A DNA stretch of 64,000 nucleotides from Piezodorus guildinii (taxonomy: Eukaryota; Arthropoda; Insecta; Hemiptera; Pentatomidae): NCBI GenBank assembly GCA_023052935.1, contig CM041297.1, forward strand, positions 105,515,563 through 105,579,562, in the 5' to 3' direction. The first letter of the stretch is position 1; each line of letters opens with the position of its first letter. A program made the position numbers and the translations under genes. This document shows positions 36,145 to 47,244 of this stretch, piece by piece. The notes under the pieces were generated by a model that searched no databases, was not told the origin of the DNA, and was given only the letters and a program-made list of their open reading frames with translations.

Positions 36145-36397
36145 TTTCGCTGAGACTCAAATGGACGAGTAAAGTTGTTGGGCTCGATGAGGAACGGATT
36201 CCGAGAAAGATGGTATTCGCTGATCCGACTGGTGGGCGTCCGAAAGGCAGGCCGAAGCGTCGATGGGAGTATTGCGTTATCGCTGATCTCTGGGGCTTGG
36301 GTTTGAACGGTGAACATTGGACGTGTCTGTGTAGGCGGAATTTGGTGGTATCGGCATCGAACCTTCGGGTTCGCTAAGGCTATTATTATTATTATTT
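36145..36397 (+). mobile_element. RTE-type retrotransposon 3' end nested in family A
   Basis: The plus strand encodes an ORF2 C-terminus: SKVVGLDEERIPRKMVFADP, GGRPKGRPKRRWEYCVIADL and a CRRNLVV end, then a stop near 36375. This follows the common RTE pattern R-I-P-K/R ... RP-x-GRP-x-x-RW. The 3' end is a (TTA)n-type microsatellite tail. 'tttttttgtttt' occurs on both sides (36133-36144 and 36398-36409) as probable target duplication. Confidence 0.75.
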
Positions 36398-36722
36398 TTT
36401 TTTTGTTTTGAATCTAAGAACAGTAATATACATTTGTAATATACCGTTGGAAAGCTAATGATTTCAGAAAAAATATCCTATACACAAGCTTTTAAATGTT
36501 AATGAAGAGTGGTGAAAAGCCGATAAAACTAACTGATTGTTTTAGATAATAATATAATAAATAGTTTTCTTAATTAGATACGTATTTCCATAGAAATTCA
36601 ATTAAATTAATTCTTTATTAGTTTCACTTATTTTTATCTCTAGCTGTGTTTGACAATTCTTTAATTGATTTAAACAACGGAGGTAAGTGAATGCCGTGTG
36701 TTACCCGCACCCGATTATTGTT

Positions 36723-36875
36723 GTAATATTATAGCATAACTTATGTTGTTTTGATTCTACAAACTCTAAGGACTGTAGCACTTCTTGCTTGTTATCACAT
36801 TTTCTATAGTGGTCTCAACTTTAAAAATTAATCAAATGCACCAGCAGGACCTGCGTTTATTCCTCTAAGGAAAAT
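36723..36875. other. Spacer, nothing recognised
   Basis: AT-rich link between family A and the candidate exon region. Confidence 0.3.
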
Positions 36876-36881
36876 GCTTAC

Positions 36882-36952
36882 CCAAAGCTCTTGGTTACGG
36901 CGGCCCCGAAGCCCCACTCCGAGCAGAATAACTTAGTACGAGGCAGCTGTGC
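36882..36952 (-). other. Candidate host-gene internal exon (71 nt)
   Basis: On the minus strand a polypyrimidine tract and AG ('ctgttttctttttccag') precede 36952, and a strong donor (GTAAGC, 36881-36876) follows 36882. Between them one frame is open throughout and reads AQLPRTKLFCSEWGFGAAV then TKSFG. The other two frames contain stops. G+C is far above the surroundings. The length (71 nt, phase-changing) is normal for an internal exon. No protein family is recognised. The open frame continues upstream through the putative intron, so coding by chance cannot be excluded, but the combined signals are the best host-gene lead in the window. Confidence 0.45.
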
Positions 36953-36959
36953 CTGGAAA

Positions 36960-37205
36960 AAGAAAACAGTAAATAGAAGCGGGCCTGCACTCAGGCTAAT
37001 GCAGGCTTTTAGGGGCCCAAGGGGGCCAAGTCCCTGGTGTTTGGATTTCAAAAATAGTTGTTCACCGAGGGCGTGTAGCGTCTCATATCTGTCACCGCGG
37101 CGCCGGGTAGCTGTCTCCTCCGTGTCCTCTTGTTGGTCTATTTCCAGAACTCTTTTGTTCGATCTGTGTCTAGTCAACTCTTTACGCCTTAGGGCATGAA
37201 TAAAA
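36960..37205. other. GC-rich flank of the candidate exon
   Basis: GC- and CpG-rich for this window; 99- and 102-codon frames overlap on opposite strands. No match elsewhere here. It could be conserved intron or regulatory sequence of the putative host gene. Confidence 0.35.
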
Positions 37206-37307
37206 TATTTTGGAAGGGATAGGTGAAATTTCCGTCAGCGAGTGATATTAAACTTTCATATATTTAAATTGATATAATATCTTCCCTAGAAGTTCAATCA
37301 CATTTTT

Positions 37308-38223
37308 TTTTCTTTCACTTACGTATATATGAAATATTCAGTAAGCGGAAATATTGAGATCGTTAAAATTTTCGAATTCCAGTTTTCAACGGAAATACAA
37401 GTTTTATGGTATCCTGAGTCCAAATGACCTAGTCCCCAAAAAGGTCTGTGTGTCCGTCCGTCCGTGGGTGTTTGTGGTAAGTCTAGTGCAAAAACCACAG
37501 GTCGTACGAAACTGAAATTTCATATTTGAGACAACTATACGCTAGAGATCTCACAACAACCTTTTCATCAAAATAAGCTAACCAGAAGAGCCACTTTATA
37601 CTACGCATTTTGCACTTTTTTATGATTTTCTCGAAAATAGCTCCAACGGTTTTAAATAAACTCGCCGTATTGATGTAAAATGTAATGGTTTTTAACATGG
37701 CGTAGGTTTCATTCTGATTGAAAAAGTCTGGCAGGACTTGAATTCTGATATTAAAATTTTTTTTTTCCCCTAAAGCACCTTTAATTTCATACATTCAGGC
37801 GTATTACGCATATCGTCTTATAAAAAGTAGTAAAATACTAAAGTTGAACGGATTTGATAATCAATCAAAGAAGAAAGTATTTTTTAATGCATTTTTTTGT
37901 TTGTTTTTTTTTAAACAGAAATATAGCAACATAGAAGTATAATATACCGTTAGAAAGCTAAAGATTTTAGAAAAAGCACTGTTTTCTTTACTGAGTTGTA
38001 AAAGGTAATAGGAAGTGACAAATACTGCATAAAATTATTACTTATAATTATGCTTAACAATTTAATATTGCTATATTATTTAATCTAAATCACATGTTTC
38101 CAATGAAACTAAATAATATTTTTATTTAAATTAACTTTTTAATTCAAGTTTATTTAATAGCTCTTAAATTGATTTTGAAAGACGAGGCAATTGAAAGTCG
38201 TGAGTTGCCTACACCAGATTTCT
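37308..38223 (+). mobile_element. Family A copy 8, full length
   Basis: The left end 'ctttcacttacgtatatatgaaat' and the right end 'attgaaagtcgtgagttgcctacaccagat' with all intermediate blocks. A local (GTCC)n expansion ('gtccgtccgtccgt') lies near 37452. Non-coding. A truncated Jockey tail directly follows. Confidence 0.85.
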
Positions 38224-38782
38224 ATTTAGTCATCTTGCAATCTGTCCTTATTAAGACATTTATAATAGTTATCAATTACGGCCTTTATACAATATTTACA
38301 AAGCTATACATTTATAAAATACATATATGTACTGGGGTTACCTCTATCATGGTGGTTAGAATAACAGCCTTCTATGTCAAAGGACCCGGGTTGAAACCCG
38401 GAGGTAGCCTTAGCATTTTTTAATGGGAGTAAAAAATCCTTAGTTAGGCTGTCCTTTGGAGGGGACGTTAAAAAGTGGTCCCGAGCCTGTGTGATGTCAG
38501 GTACTCGTTAAAGATCCATATCCTAACTAAACCTGGATAGGCAAAATTTAGGACTCCTACTGTGGCATCGTCCGATTAGCCACAGCAGCATAAAGGGACG
38601 ATAAATAAATAAACAAACAAACATATATGTACAATAAAGAATCAATAAAATATGTACAAAGTCTAGAAGCCACTCATACCTATATACAAGCCTCATTGAG
38701 TGTAGAATCTTGCCAGTGCTAGAACTCTAATATAAATTCTTACAATAGCGCTCAGGGACACTGATGTTTCAACCTTTGTTCG
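38222..38782 (-). mobile_element. Jockey 3' fragment interrupted by a SINE
   Basis: 38222-38332 and 38631-38782 together match the 3' UTR and last codons of the full-length Jockey (shared 'ttgagtg(t/g)agaatct', 'gccagtgctagaactc', 'tttcaacctt'). A SINE C copy splits it. The fragment is 5'-truncated near 38782. Confidence 0.75.
38333..38630 (+). repeat. SINE C copy 3 with 12-bp target duplication
   Basis: tRNA-like head (A box 'atggtggttagaat', B box 'gggttgaaaccc'), a full SINE C body and the tail 'ataaataaataaacaaacaa'. A perfect direct repeat, acatatatgtac, at 38321-38332 and 38631-38642 proves retrotransposition into the Jockey fragment and fixes both SINE ends. Confidence 0.9.
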
Positions 38783-39656
<874 letters not shown>

Positions 39657-39738
39657 AATATTTCGATAACAATATTTCCTTGGATCATTCCTTTATCAAA
39701 TCCTCAATTTAATTATATACTTCACTTTTTAAGCGTGA

Positions 39739-40262
39739 AACTTACTTCAACACTTACTGGACAGAGGCTCTAACCTTCCACTTAACTACAAAAGGCTCAT
39801 CTATATTACCATCATAAGGCCTATCTGGACGGAGTTGAGCTTTGGGGCTCTACTAAACCATCAAATTCTTCCCGTATTCAATCCCTACAATCCAAATTCC
39901 TTCAAAAAATCCTCAATGCTCCTTACTTTGTCACCAACAAACTCATCCATAAAGACCTTAATGTCCTATATATTGCTGATTTGGCCCGTACGAGGTATCA
40001 TTCCTTCCATGACAAACTCCACTCCCACATTAACCCACTAGTTTCAATCCTTGCTTCCTCTACCACTCCTGACAATCCTCCGAGGCGTCGGAAAAGAAGA
40101 TGGCCTCTCGAGACCTTCTAGTGTAGATCACCTAGTGGAGTGTTGCCAATGGGCATATTCTCTTCATGTCTTTTCATGTATATTATCCATATTATGAGCC
40201 AATTTACTTGATGTATTTACTAATACAGTTGTAAATTTCAATAAATTAATAAATAAAAAAAA
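39739..40262 (+). mobile_element. Jockey (second family) 3' fragment
   Basis: Encodes, with indels, the C-terminal Jockey region: TKPSN, IQSLQSKFLQKILNAPYFV, TNKLIHKDLN and DNPPRRRKRRWP before a stop near 40122. The 3' UTR contains 'gtgttgccaatgggcata' and ends 'tttcaataaattaataaat' plus A's. The direct repeat aagcgtga at 39731-39738 and 40263-40270 is the likely target duplication. The family differs from the full-length element and matches fragments at 41.4, 47.2 and 56.0 kb. Confidence 0.85.
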
Positions 40263-40499
40263 AAGCGTGATACGTTCCGTTTTATCTTTGTTGTTAAGAA
40301 TATGTTTTTAATCAAGATAAATTGGTTCCTGGAACGGGTTTAGTATCACGTTTAGATAAATGTTATCTGTTTTTTTTTTTAGCAGGAGGTGTACCGTAAA
40401 TTTTAACGCAACAGGATAAGATTCAAGGTAAGCAAAATAGGTTCAATCTTAGCCTTCATATTAAACCTAGACACAGCTTTTACTTTATTTACATTTACT
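40263..40499. other. Spacer, nothing recognised
   Basis: AT-rich. Confidence 0.3.
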
Positions 40500-40800
40500 G
40501 GTGTTTTGAAAAAAAAAACACGAATAATTATAAAAAACAAAACAAAAATATTGAAATTTTACCCATAAAGATGTAGAAAGTTTTAGAATAAGTAAATGGC
40601 GATTAACCGAAAAAAAAGTGATCTATATATTCAATTCACAAATTATAGTATATGTAATTTTACTAAAAATCAGTTATCATTGAAGATAGAGAAAAATCGA
40701 AAAGGTTAGCTGTGCCATAAACATTTATATCCTAGTATAATTATTTGGAAATGATAAACCATTATGTAATAATTTGCGGCGTTTTTTTTTTTTTTTTGTT
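40500..40800 (+). repeat. Repeat J copy
   Basis: Shares 'gttttagaataagtaaa', 'tcattgaagatagagaaa' and 'ataaaccattatgtaataat' with 5300-6110, and ends at a T-run in both. Confidence 0.6.
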
Positions 40801-41404
40801 TCCCTCTTCATATACTTATTCGTACCCGTCAGAAGCTATCTGACAATCAGCAAATGTGTTGGACAAATGCGAGATCAGACATGGTAAGCGTGGAGAAGTA
40901 AAGTGCCCAGCAGCACACCTTCATAGGCTTTAATTTAGCAGAGGAGGTCTCTCATCCAGCTTCTCTTAAGCCTTCTGATAAAAAAAACAAAAAAAACACT
41001 TATCATCGCTCGCAAACTTAAAAAATAAAGCCTCTCGCGCTTATAAGAACAATAATGCCGTGACAGTAATCGAATGGACGAGTGCTAGCTAATAATCGAG
41101 ATTGATGCAGAAGGGAGTGGGAAACATTGCTCAACGACACGACTCACTGTCAGCTCCAGATGTCAACCCTTCACCGCAGCAATTGTATTTTACCACCAGC
41201 TCGATTCCTATCTTTGGCTTCAAGGTTTAACGTTAAACTCTGACACAACAGTGATTATTTGCATGTCAATGTAAAGGAAATGCTATAAAACAAAAGACAT
41301 ACTATCTATTTGGACGTTTAATGCAAAAACAACACTTAGCTCAGATTGTATGTACAACTTTAAATTTTTCGTTTATTTGTTTAGCAATTTTAAATATACC
41401 TATT
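40801..41404. other. Island of mixed composition, no gene
   Basis: 40840-41230 is GC-richer and not repeated in the window. No convincing splice-site pair or frame. Confidence 0.3.
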
Positions 41405-42050
41405 TTTTTTTATTATCATTTATAACTGTATTAATTAATACATCAAGTAAATTAGCTAACAAAAATACATGAAAAAGACATGAAGAGAAAACGCCCATTG
41501 GCACTACTCCACTGGGTAATCTAAACTAGAAGGTCTCGAGGCCAACTACTTTTCAAAAGCCTCGGAGGATTATCAGGAATGGAAGAGGAATCAATTATTG
41601 AAACTAGAGGGTTAGAGAGGGAGTGTAGTTTTTCATGGAAGGATTGATGCATGCTTCGGACCAAATCAGCAACATATGGGATATTAAGGTCTTTATGTAT
41701 TAGTTTATTTGTAAAAAAGTAAAGAGCATTGAGGATTTTGGATTGTAAGGATTGAATATGGGAAGAATTTGATGGTTTAGTAGAGCCCCAAAGTTGAACT
41801 CCGTAAGCCCAGAAAGGCCTTATGATGGTGATATAGATGACCATTTTGTAGAAAAGTGGAAGGTTAGAGCGTCTGTCCAGTAAGTGTTGAAGTAAGCGAA
41901 AGCGACGGGCAGTTTCTTGTCGTGTCAGTCTTGTGTGCGGACTCCATATTAAACGTTTTTCAAGTATAAGTCATAGATAGCGAATCTGTTCAAGCGGGAC
42001 AAGCGTATTATAAATAAATGTTAATTTAAAATTAACAGTTCTTTGCTGCT
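41405..42050 (-). mobile_element. Jockey (second family) 3' fragment
   Basis: Minus-strand copy of the family at 39739, longer at its 5' side. It has an open stretch at 41521-41844 of 107 codons (IIRPFWAYGVQLWGSTKPSN to RLLKSSWPRDLLV), and upstream an interrupted WSPHTRLTRQETARRFRLL region to about 42045. The 3' UTR has 'agtgccaatgggcg' on the minus strand. Inactive. Confidence 0.85.
41521..41844 (-). pseudogene. Jockey ORF2 C-terminal fragment
   Basis: 107 open codons at the C-terminus of the reverse transcriptase ORF, downstream of the RT palm. It includes YITIIRPFWAYGVQLWG and NALYFFTNKLIHKDLN, and ends with the clade-typical PRLLKSSWPRDLL. No catalytic motif is present. Confidence 0.85.
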
Positions 42051-42289
42051 AATCGATTGATGAGTAAATTCTGTACTTAACAAATAAAGAATCATTGAAG
42101 TCGGTAGAGAAACGGCGAGTTACAGCGTTTTGAACTTATTAGTCGTCATAGGCCGTTTTCCTTGAATATAAATTAACAAAGTGGCTGGTCCGTCTATCTT
42201 AAGCTCATCGATAAATTTATTACTATACATATAAGTTAATTCACTACTCTGCTATGTGATTAAAATACCATGATTTTTCATGCTGTGCA
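42051..42289. other. Spacer, nothing recognised
   Basis: No feature found. Confidence 0.3.
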
Positions 42290-42490
42290 ATGAAGTGATT
42301 CGGCCGAGATCAAGCTCAGCCGCCAGCTTTTTTCCCCATTTTGGGTACCCACTTTATAGAGACTGGGTGTGCCCCAGGAGGGTCTCCATACCCAAGGATC
42401 GCCCCACGGTGAAAATAAAAGAATAAATGATATTCTTTCACAGCCGGGATTCGAACCCATGACCCGGAGCACAGTTGACTGTATAATATT
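42290..42490 (-). repeat. SINE E copy (head preserved)
   Basis: Minus-strand head with a perfect B box (gggttcgaatccc), then 'tatggagaccctcctggggc', 'agtgggtacccaaaatgggg' and 'gctgagcttgatctcggccg'. The 3' part ('gagacccttcat' block) is missing, so this copy is 3'-truncated. Confidence 0.75.
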
Positions 42491-43502
42491 TTTTAGTGTT
42501 CAGAAACCATTGCTATAACTATGAACAGTTTACAAGATTAAGGCATTTTTCACATGTATGGTATTGTACCTGCACATTTTTCCTAACAAATACCTATTTC
42601 TTAGAGTTCAGAAAGAAAGAAATAATGTCATTAGTAGTATTAGGTACAAACAAATTATTTTGCAATCATACCGTGCATATATTTCCGTGTTTTATTTAAC
42701 AGAATTTTTTCTCCCTACGCTGTTTTTAAAAGGGACAGGGTTTCCTGAGTATAAACTGGAGGAATTTAAAAATACGGAGGTTGACATGAGAAAGTTTTTA
42801 TCTGTTGGTTACTATCGTTGTTGCATTGTGTAGTAGGGAGTGGTTGGTAGAGCTACGGTGTACTAAATACGGGTCCTCTATAATCAGCTTAGGCAAAATG
42901 TGATAAATAATAAATTTATAAATTTATGCCTGTAAATCCGATGTTTCGTTAATTATTTAAGTTTGTTAACATCAATTGTCTTGAATAATAAATTACTGTG
43001 TCATTACCAGACACTTGTTAATTAGCTTTGATAATTCACATAAACATCATTGCTAATCGGACATGTTTTATAAATACTATAGAAATAAATAGATGTTCCT
43101 AATTTTTTTAAATGAAGACAGAATTTTATTGACCTATTTATACCTGCTTCGCACGGGTGAAATTTGGATTTATGTTTAAAAAAGCTCTTTCCGTCAGATT
43201 TAGAGTTTATCGCTTTAGTTTACGGTAATGAAAAGTGCAATTCTTTAATTTTATTTGTTTATTATTTTAAAGTGAAGCAGAGATAAAGGAAATTTTAATA
43301 TCATTATATAAATAAACTTGATTAGCATTTATGTATTGAAAAACTTATTAGGTTTATAACTATTTTATATTTATTTATGTAAAGTTTATGAGCTTACAAT
43401 AAATTTATATTAAATTGTAAAAAATGTTTTATTGCATATTTACTTTTCTAAAATATTGCCACGTATATTTCCAATGGTATATTACCCGTCTACATTACTA
43501 AT
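42491..43502. other. AT-rich, no gene seen
   Basis: Two overlapping frames of 67-91 codons at 42496-42833 have no recognisable domain; not annotated. Confidence 0.35.
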
Positions 43503-43504
43503 TA

Positions 43505-44008
43505 TTGGGTTGTTTCACATGAAATATCCGTTTTTATAGTTTCTGAAATACATAAAGGATTTTACAGGTCTCTGTTATTTTCTTCCGAATGTTTACATAT
43601 ATAAAGTAAACAGTTACTAATCCTCTACCTTTGTATTATAAACATTAGCATCCCAATCAATTACCCACTTTTTAGTATACCTCCAAATATGAACATGCAA
43701 ACTCGCGATTTTGCAAGGCGTTTGGGAAAGGGAGTGTTAATGAACGGACCATTCGCCAAGTTTTCAGCTAGGGATACCGACTTGGAAAACTTGCCCCGAG
43801 GAATACCTCCGTCCGTAATAGACAACGATATCCTCAAACATACAGTAGAAGGAAACCCCAAACAATTAAAGCACTCTCAGCACAACTAAATGCAAATGCA
43901 TCTACCGTTTCCGGACATTTAAAGTGTATTGGGAAAGTAAAAAAGCTCGATACATGGGTACCTCATGATCTCACTGAGCGGCATACAGACCCCATATTTC
44001 AAAACATA
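43505..44008 (+). mobile_element. Mariner (second family), 3'-truncated
   Basis: TA at 43503-43504, then an inverted-repeat end 'ttgggttgtttcacatgaaa' also seen at 47664-48234. About 180 bp of 5' UTR precedes the transposase N-terminus. Similarity ends abruptly at 44008, where repeat R begins; no right end. Confidence 0.85.
43689..44008 (+). pseudogene. Mariner transposase N-terminal fragment
   Basis: Reads MNMQTRDFARRL... then DNDILKHTVEGNP, where a one-base shift occurs near 43855. In the next frame it continues QTIKALSAQLNANASTVSGH, LKCIGKVKKLDTWVPHDLTE. The TVS-x-HLK-x-IGKVKKLD-x-WVPH-x-LTE pattern is the known linker between the mariner helix-turn-helix and catalytic domain. The DDE catalytic domain is absent. 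Inactive. Confidence 0.8.
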
Positions 44009-44240
44009 CATTTTATGTCTATAGAGATGGTCAGTAGTAGTTAGAGGTTGTAAGGTTATTGTATCATTTCTGAGGTGTTTAATGGTCATAATTTATCATT
44101 TTATTTTTTAATGGTATTCAAACTCTTTTTTTGTAATGGACTATTATCATTCTGTTAAAGAAAATTAGTATAGTGAGATTTAAAACTTCTTTTTTGTTTT
44201 ACTGTAAAAAATTAATATCTTTGCTAAAATGATAGTAAAA
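44009..44240 (+). repeat. Repeat R, copy 1
   Basis: About 215-230 bp beginning 'acattttatgtctatagaga'. A second copy lies at 44422. It starts exactly where the mariner sequence breaks off. Composition is AT-rich and no coding is visible. Not known to me. Confidence 0.75.
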
Positions 44241-44320
44241 ACCTTGTCAAAATCCATCTTGTAGTTTAGAAGGAGTTCGCGGAAACAAAAATCGCGTTTC
44301 ATTTTATATTTAAAAATCTG

Positions 44321-44421
44321 GTGCGGGCAACACACGACACTCACTTACCTCCATTTTTAAAATCAATGAAAACATTTTTAGATTTAGTTAGAGATAAAAA
44401 TACGTGAACCTATTAAACATT
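44321..44421 (-). mobile_element. Family A terminal fragment
   Basis: Only the right terminus in reverse (aaaaatctggtgcgggcaac through 'gataaaaatacgtgaac'), about 100 bp, cut off exactly where repeat R copy 2 begins. Confidence 0.85.
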
Positions 44422-44640
44422 TTATGTCTATAGAGATGGTCAGTAGTGGTTTGAGGTTGTAAGGTATTGTATCATTTCTGAGGTGTTTAATGGTCATAAT
44501 TTATCATTTTATTTTTTAATGGTATTCATACTATTTTTTTGTAATGGACTATTACCATTCTTTTTAAGAAAATTAGTATACAGAGATTTAAAACTTCTTT
44601 TTTGTTTTACTATAAAAAATTTATATCTTTGCTAAAGACA
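44422..44640 (+). repeat. Repeat R, copy 2
   Basis: Nearly identical to copy 1, including 'tgaggtgtttaatggtcata' and 'ggactatta'. It ends near 'atatctttgctaaa'. Confidence 0.75.
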
Positions 44641-44812
44641 GTTTTTTTTTAGTTCCTCATAGTGGTGAGGATCACTTCTATATTGAGACTATCCTTTATG
44701 CTAGTCTTAAATCAATATTACACAGAATTTTGCTATCGACGAGGAGCTGGTGGAAGGCCACTAAACACAGGGTTTTGAAAGAACTTTAACGAATCATAAA
44801 AGTTTTTCTTCT

Positions 44813-44846
<34 letters not shown>

Positions 44847-45239
44847 CTTTCAAAGAACTATTCTACTTTTTGGACATTAAATAACGTATGAAGTTTTTTT
44901 TGCATTTTTTTCGTAAGAGATTCTTCTGACAATTTTTTATAAAATGGTAATTTGGAGTTGCTTTAATTGCTTTCTTGTATTTCTTGACGAATGGAAGTAA
45001 CAAGATACGTATAGTAGCGAATGTCTGGTGATATCCTTGTAAATAAATTTTATATTGAAACTTAGATTTGAAGTTGTTAATAGGTGATTGAATATATGTT
45101 GTGTTTGTAGTAGATAATTTCGAATTACTGTGATTGTAAAAAAATTAATACATATCTGGTTTCACACCGAAGTAAGCTAGGTTTCTGGATATTTTGTTGC
45201 ATAAATGTTCTACTTGAAATTTATTTGGTTGTTTTTCAA
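44641..45239. other. No gene seen
   Basis: AT-rich with a T-run of more than 30 bases at 44813-44846. No repeat match. Confidence 0.35.
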
Positions 45240-45800
45240 AAAAGTTTCCGCGTCCGGAACTGTCTTAGCTACTTACCTTCGTGGGGCGGGACGACACTCT
45301 TGCAAGTTTCAGCGTGTTCAATGCGAAATCACAACAGTTCCAGGCTTCCAACGCGTTAAATGGGAGATAGTGACAGTTTTGACATACACATATAACTTGA
45401 AGGAGTAATTATGGAAATATAAAAAAAAAATATATATATTCTTATATTATTATTTATAATTAAAAATGATTCTTATATTATCTTATTACTGATGAATGAC
45501 TCCTATATCATATTCTGGGAATAAAAATATGAAAAGAAATCACGCACAACTATATAAAATTCTTAAAGAAGAGTAATCAAGTGAAATTAACCGATACGAG
45601 TCCTTTGAGGGAGGATGTTGAAAGCTATAAAATATTTAATAAAAAAACGCTTATGCTTGTTAATTCCCACAATATATAACGTTGAGAAAAAATAAAATAA
45701 ACTTACTTTATAAAAACGAGTGACTCACCTGTGATGTACGTCGCCCCACGGGATAGTTAACCATGACCCACTGGTTGTTCACCCCGTCTTGAACATGTTG
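45240..45800 (-). mobile_element. piggyBac-like MITE, decayed copy
   Basis: In reverse it shares 'tatcccgtggggcgacgt', 'atcacaggtgagtcact', 'taagaattttatatagttgtg' and 'cccgccccacg' with the element at 26267-26875. The TTAA sites and terminal repeats are mutated and the distal end is rearranged. Confidence 0.7.
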
Positions 45801-46479
45801 GAAACTAAATGGTGAAGTTACCTATAAAAGAAATAGTTTTTCCAATATATATTTGTAATATAATATATATATTTTTTGATAAATATTTAGACAGACTATA
45901 ATTCATTTATTTATGATTCAGTTGTGGAGTTCTTTTACAAGTAAATGTGATTTCTTATTTCCTAATAATTAATAACTTATTTGTTAATTATTCACCTTCT
46001 AAATGTGTTGGGTCCTTTAAATAAAAGGAAATTAACTTACACTGCTTTGATACTGATCCTGTTGGAAAACCGATACCCATGACCTAGTCCTCAGATACGC
46101 AGTTGGAGTCCGGGATGTTATTCAGCTGCCAGTATTTCGAAATTCGTATTTTGTTTATTCGTTAGAAAAATAATATAATCTTAACACTTCTTCACTAGTA
46201 AAATTTATTATTAATGTACACCTAAAGTTTTGCAAGTTTTTAAAAATAAAAACATAAAATGCTCAGTCATCTTTATTATTAAACTCTTAGAGTTACTAAA
46301 CTACATCAAAAACATAGGTAAATTACAATACGAGATTAAAATCTAAAAAAGCCGCAGTGCAAGATTTACTAAGTAATAAATTGCTTACACTGATGGAAAT
46401 GATTAAACAAATCTTAATTTTAAGCTCTTATTTAATATCTATTCTTATGCCATCATTCCTTTTTTACCATGACTTACTC
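45801..46479. other. AT-rich, no gene seen
   Basis: No repeat or coding frame recognised. Confidence 0.3.
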
Positions 46480-47240
46480 TGCGTACGTATATAATACATG
46501 GTAAGCAAAACTATTGAGATCATTATATTTTTCTAATCCGAGCGACTTATGTGTTTCTACAATAAAAACATGTACAAATCTGAATTTTTTTATTTATGAA
46601 GATTATATATCTGAATTTTTATTGCTAATCTTTCACAAAAATCAACGAACCAGAAGTGCCACTTGATATTTTGCTTTTATTTATTTATTTAACCTCACTT
46701 AATACTACTTTGGCTAATCGTACGATCTTACAGTGGGAGTCCTGAATGTTGCCTATCCAGGTTTAATTAAGAAGGAATCTTTAACGAGTACCTGACATCG
46801 CACAGGCTCGGGACGACCTTTACGTCCCACCCGAAGGACACCATAACTAAGGATTTTTTACTCCCACTAAAAACTCCTAGGACCACCTGTGGGTTTGAAC
46901 CAGTGAGCTTTGGCTTAGAAGGCTGTTATGATGACCACTTTGCTACAAGTTACCCCTTGATACTTTGCATTTTACACCTTTTTATTATTCTCTTAAAGAC
47001 GGAACAAACGAGTCCGATTTAACTCACTATATTGATATAAAATTATATGTGCTTTAATGTGCCCTAAAGGTTTTATAGTAGTGTGCAGTGTGCCAAAGGG
47101 CCTATATGCTAAATTTCGAAACTTTTTTTGTTTAATGTTCCTTTCATATTCTCAATTAGGAATAATTAACCATTTTGTATTAATAAAATATAGGTGAATA
47201 AGAAATATGATAGATTTAGATAACTATCTGGAGGAAAAAA
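46480..47240 (+). mobile_element. Family A, old copy split by a SINE
   Basis: 'ggtaagcaaaactattgagatc', 'aaccagaagtgccacttgata', 'ttaactcactatattgatat' and 'gcctatatgctaaattt' follow family A order but are much diverged. A SINE C copy interrupts it, with the sequence duplicated around it ('cttgatattttgc' and 'cttgatactttgc'). The right end is lost at the Jockey fragment. Confidence 0.55.
46678..46965 (-). repeat. SINE C copy 4
   Basis: Minus-strand SINE C: 'gtgggagtcctgaatgtt', 'gagtacctgacatcgcacag', 'tcgggacgacc' and a tRNA-like head at the right ('gtgggtttgaaccagtgag', 'gtgatgaccactttgctaca'). Inserted in old family A. Confidence 0.8.
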
Positions 47241-47244
47241 ACAG

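Larger units (their letters stand above)
31310..36722 (+). mobile_element. Family A copy 7, split by Jockey and RTE insertions
   Basis: Family A sequence at 31310-31514 stops at 'tcgatatccaact', resumes with that motif at 36084 and ends at 'gtgaatgccgtgtgttacccgcacccgat' near 36716. The left half is missing. A complete Jockey element (31515-36083) and an RTE 3' fragment (36145-36397) interrupt it. Removing both restores a sequence collinear with copies at 11.9 and 53 kb. Confidence 0.9.

Noticed and set aside
35892..36317. 141-codon minus-strand ORF upstream of Jockey ORF1
   Set aside because: It crosses the Jockey 5' end, the target duplication, family A and the RTE insert, so it is a chance join of four unrelated pieces.
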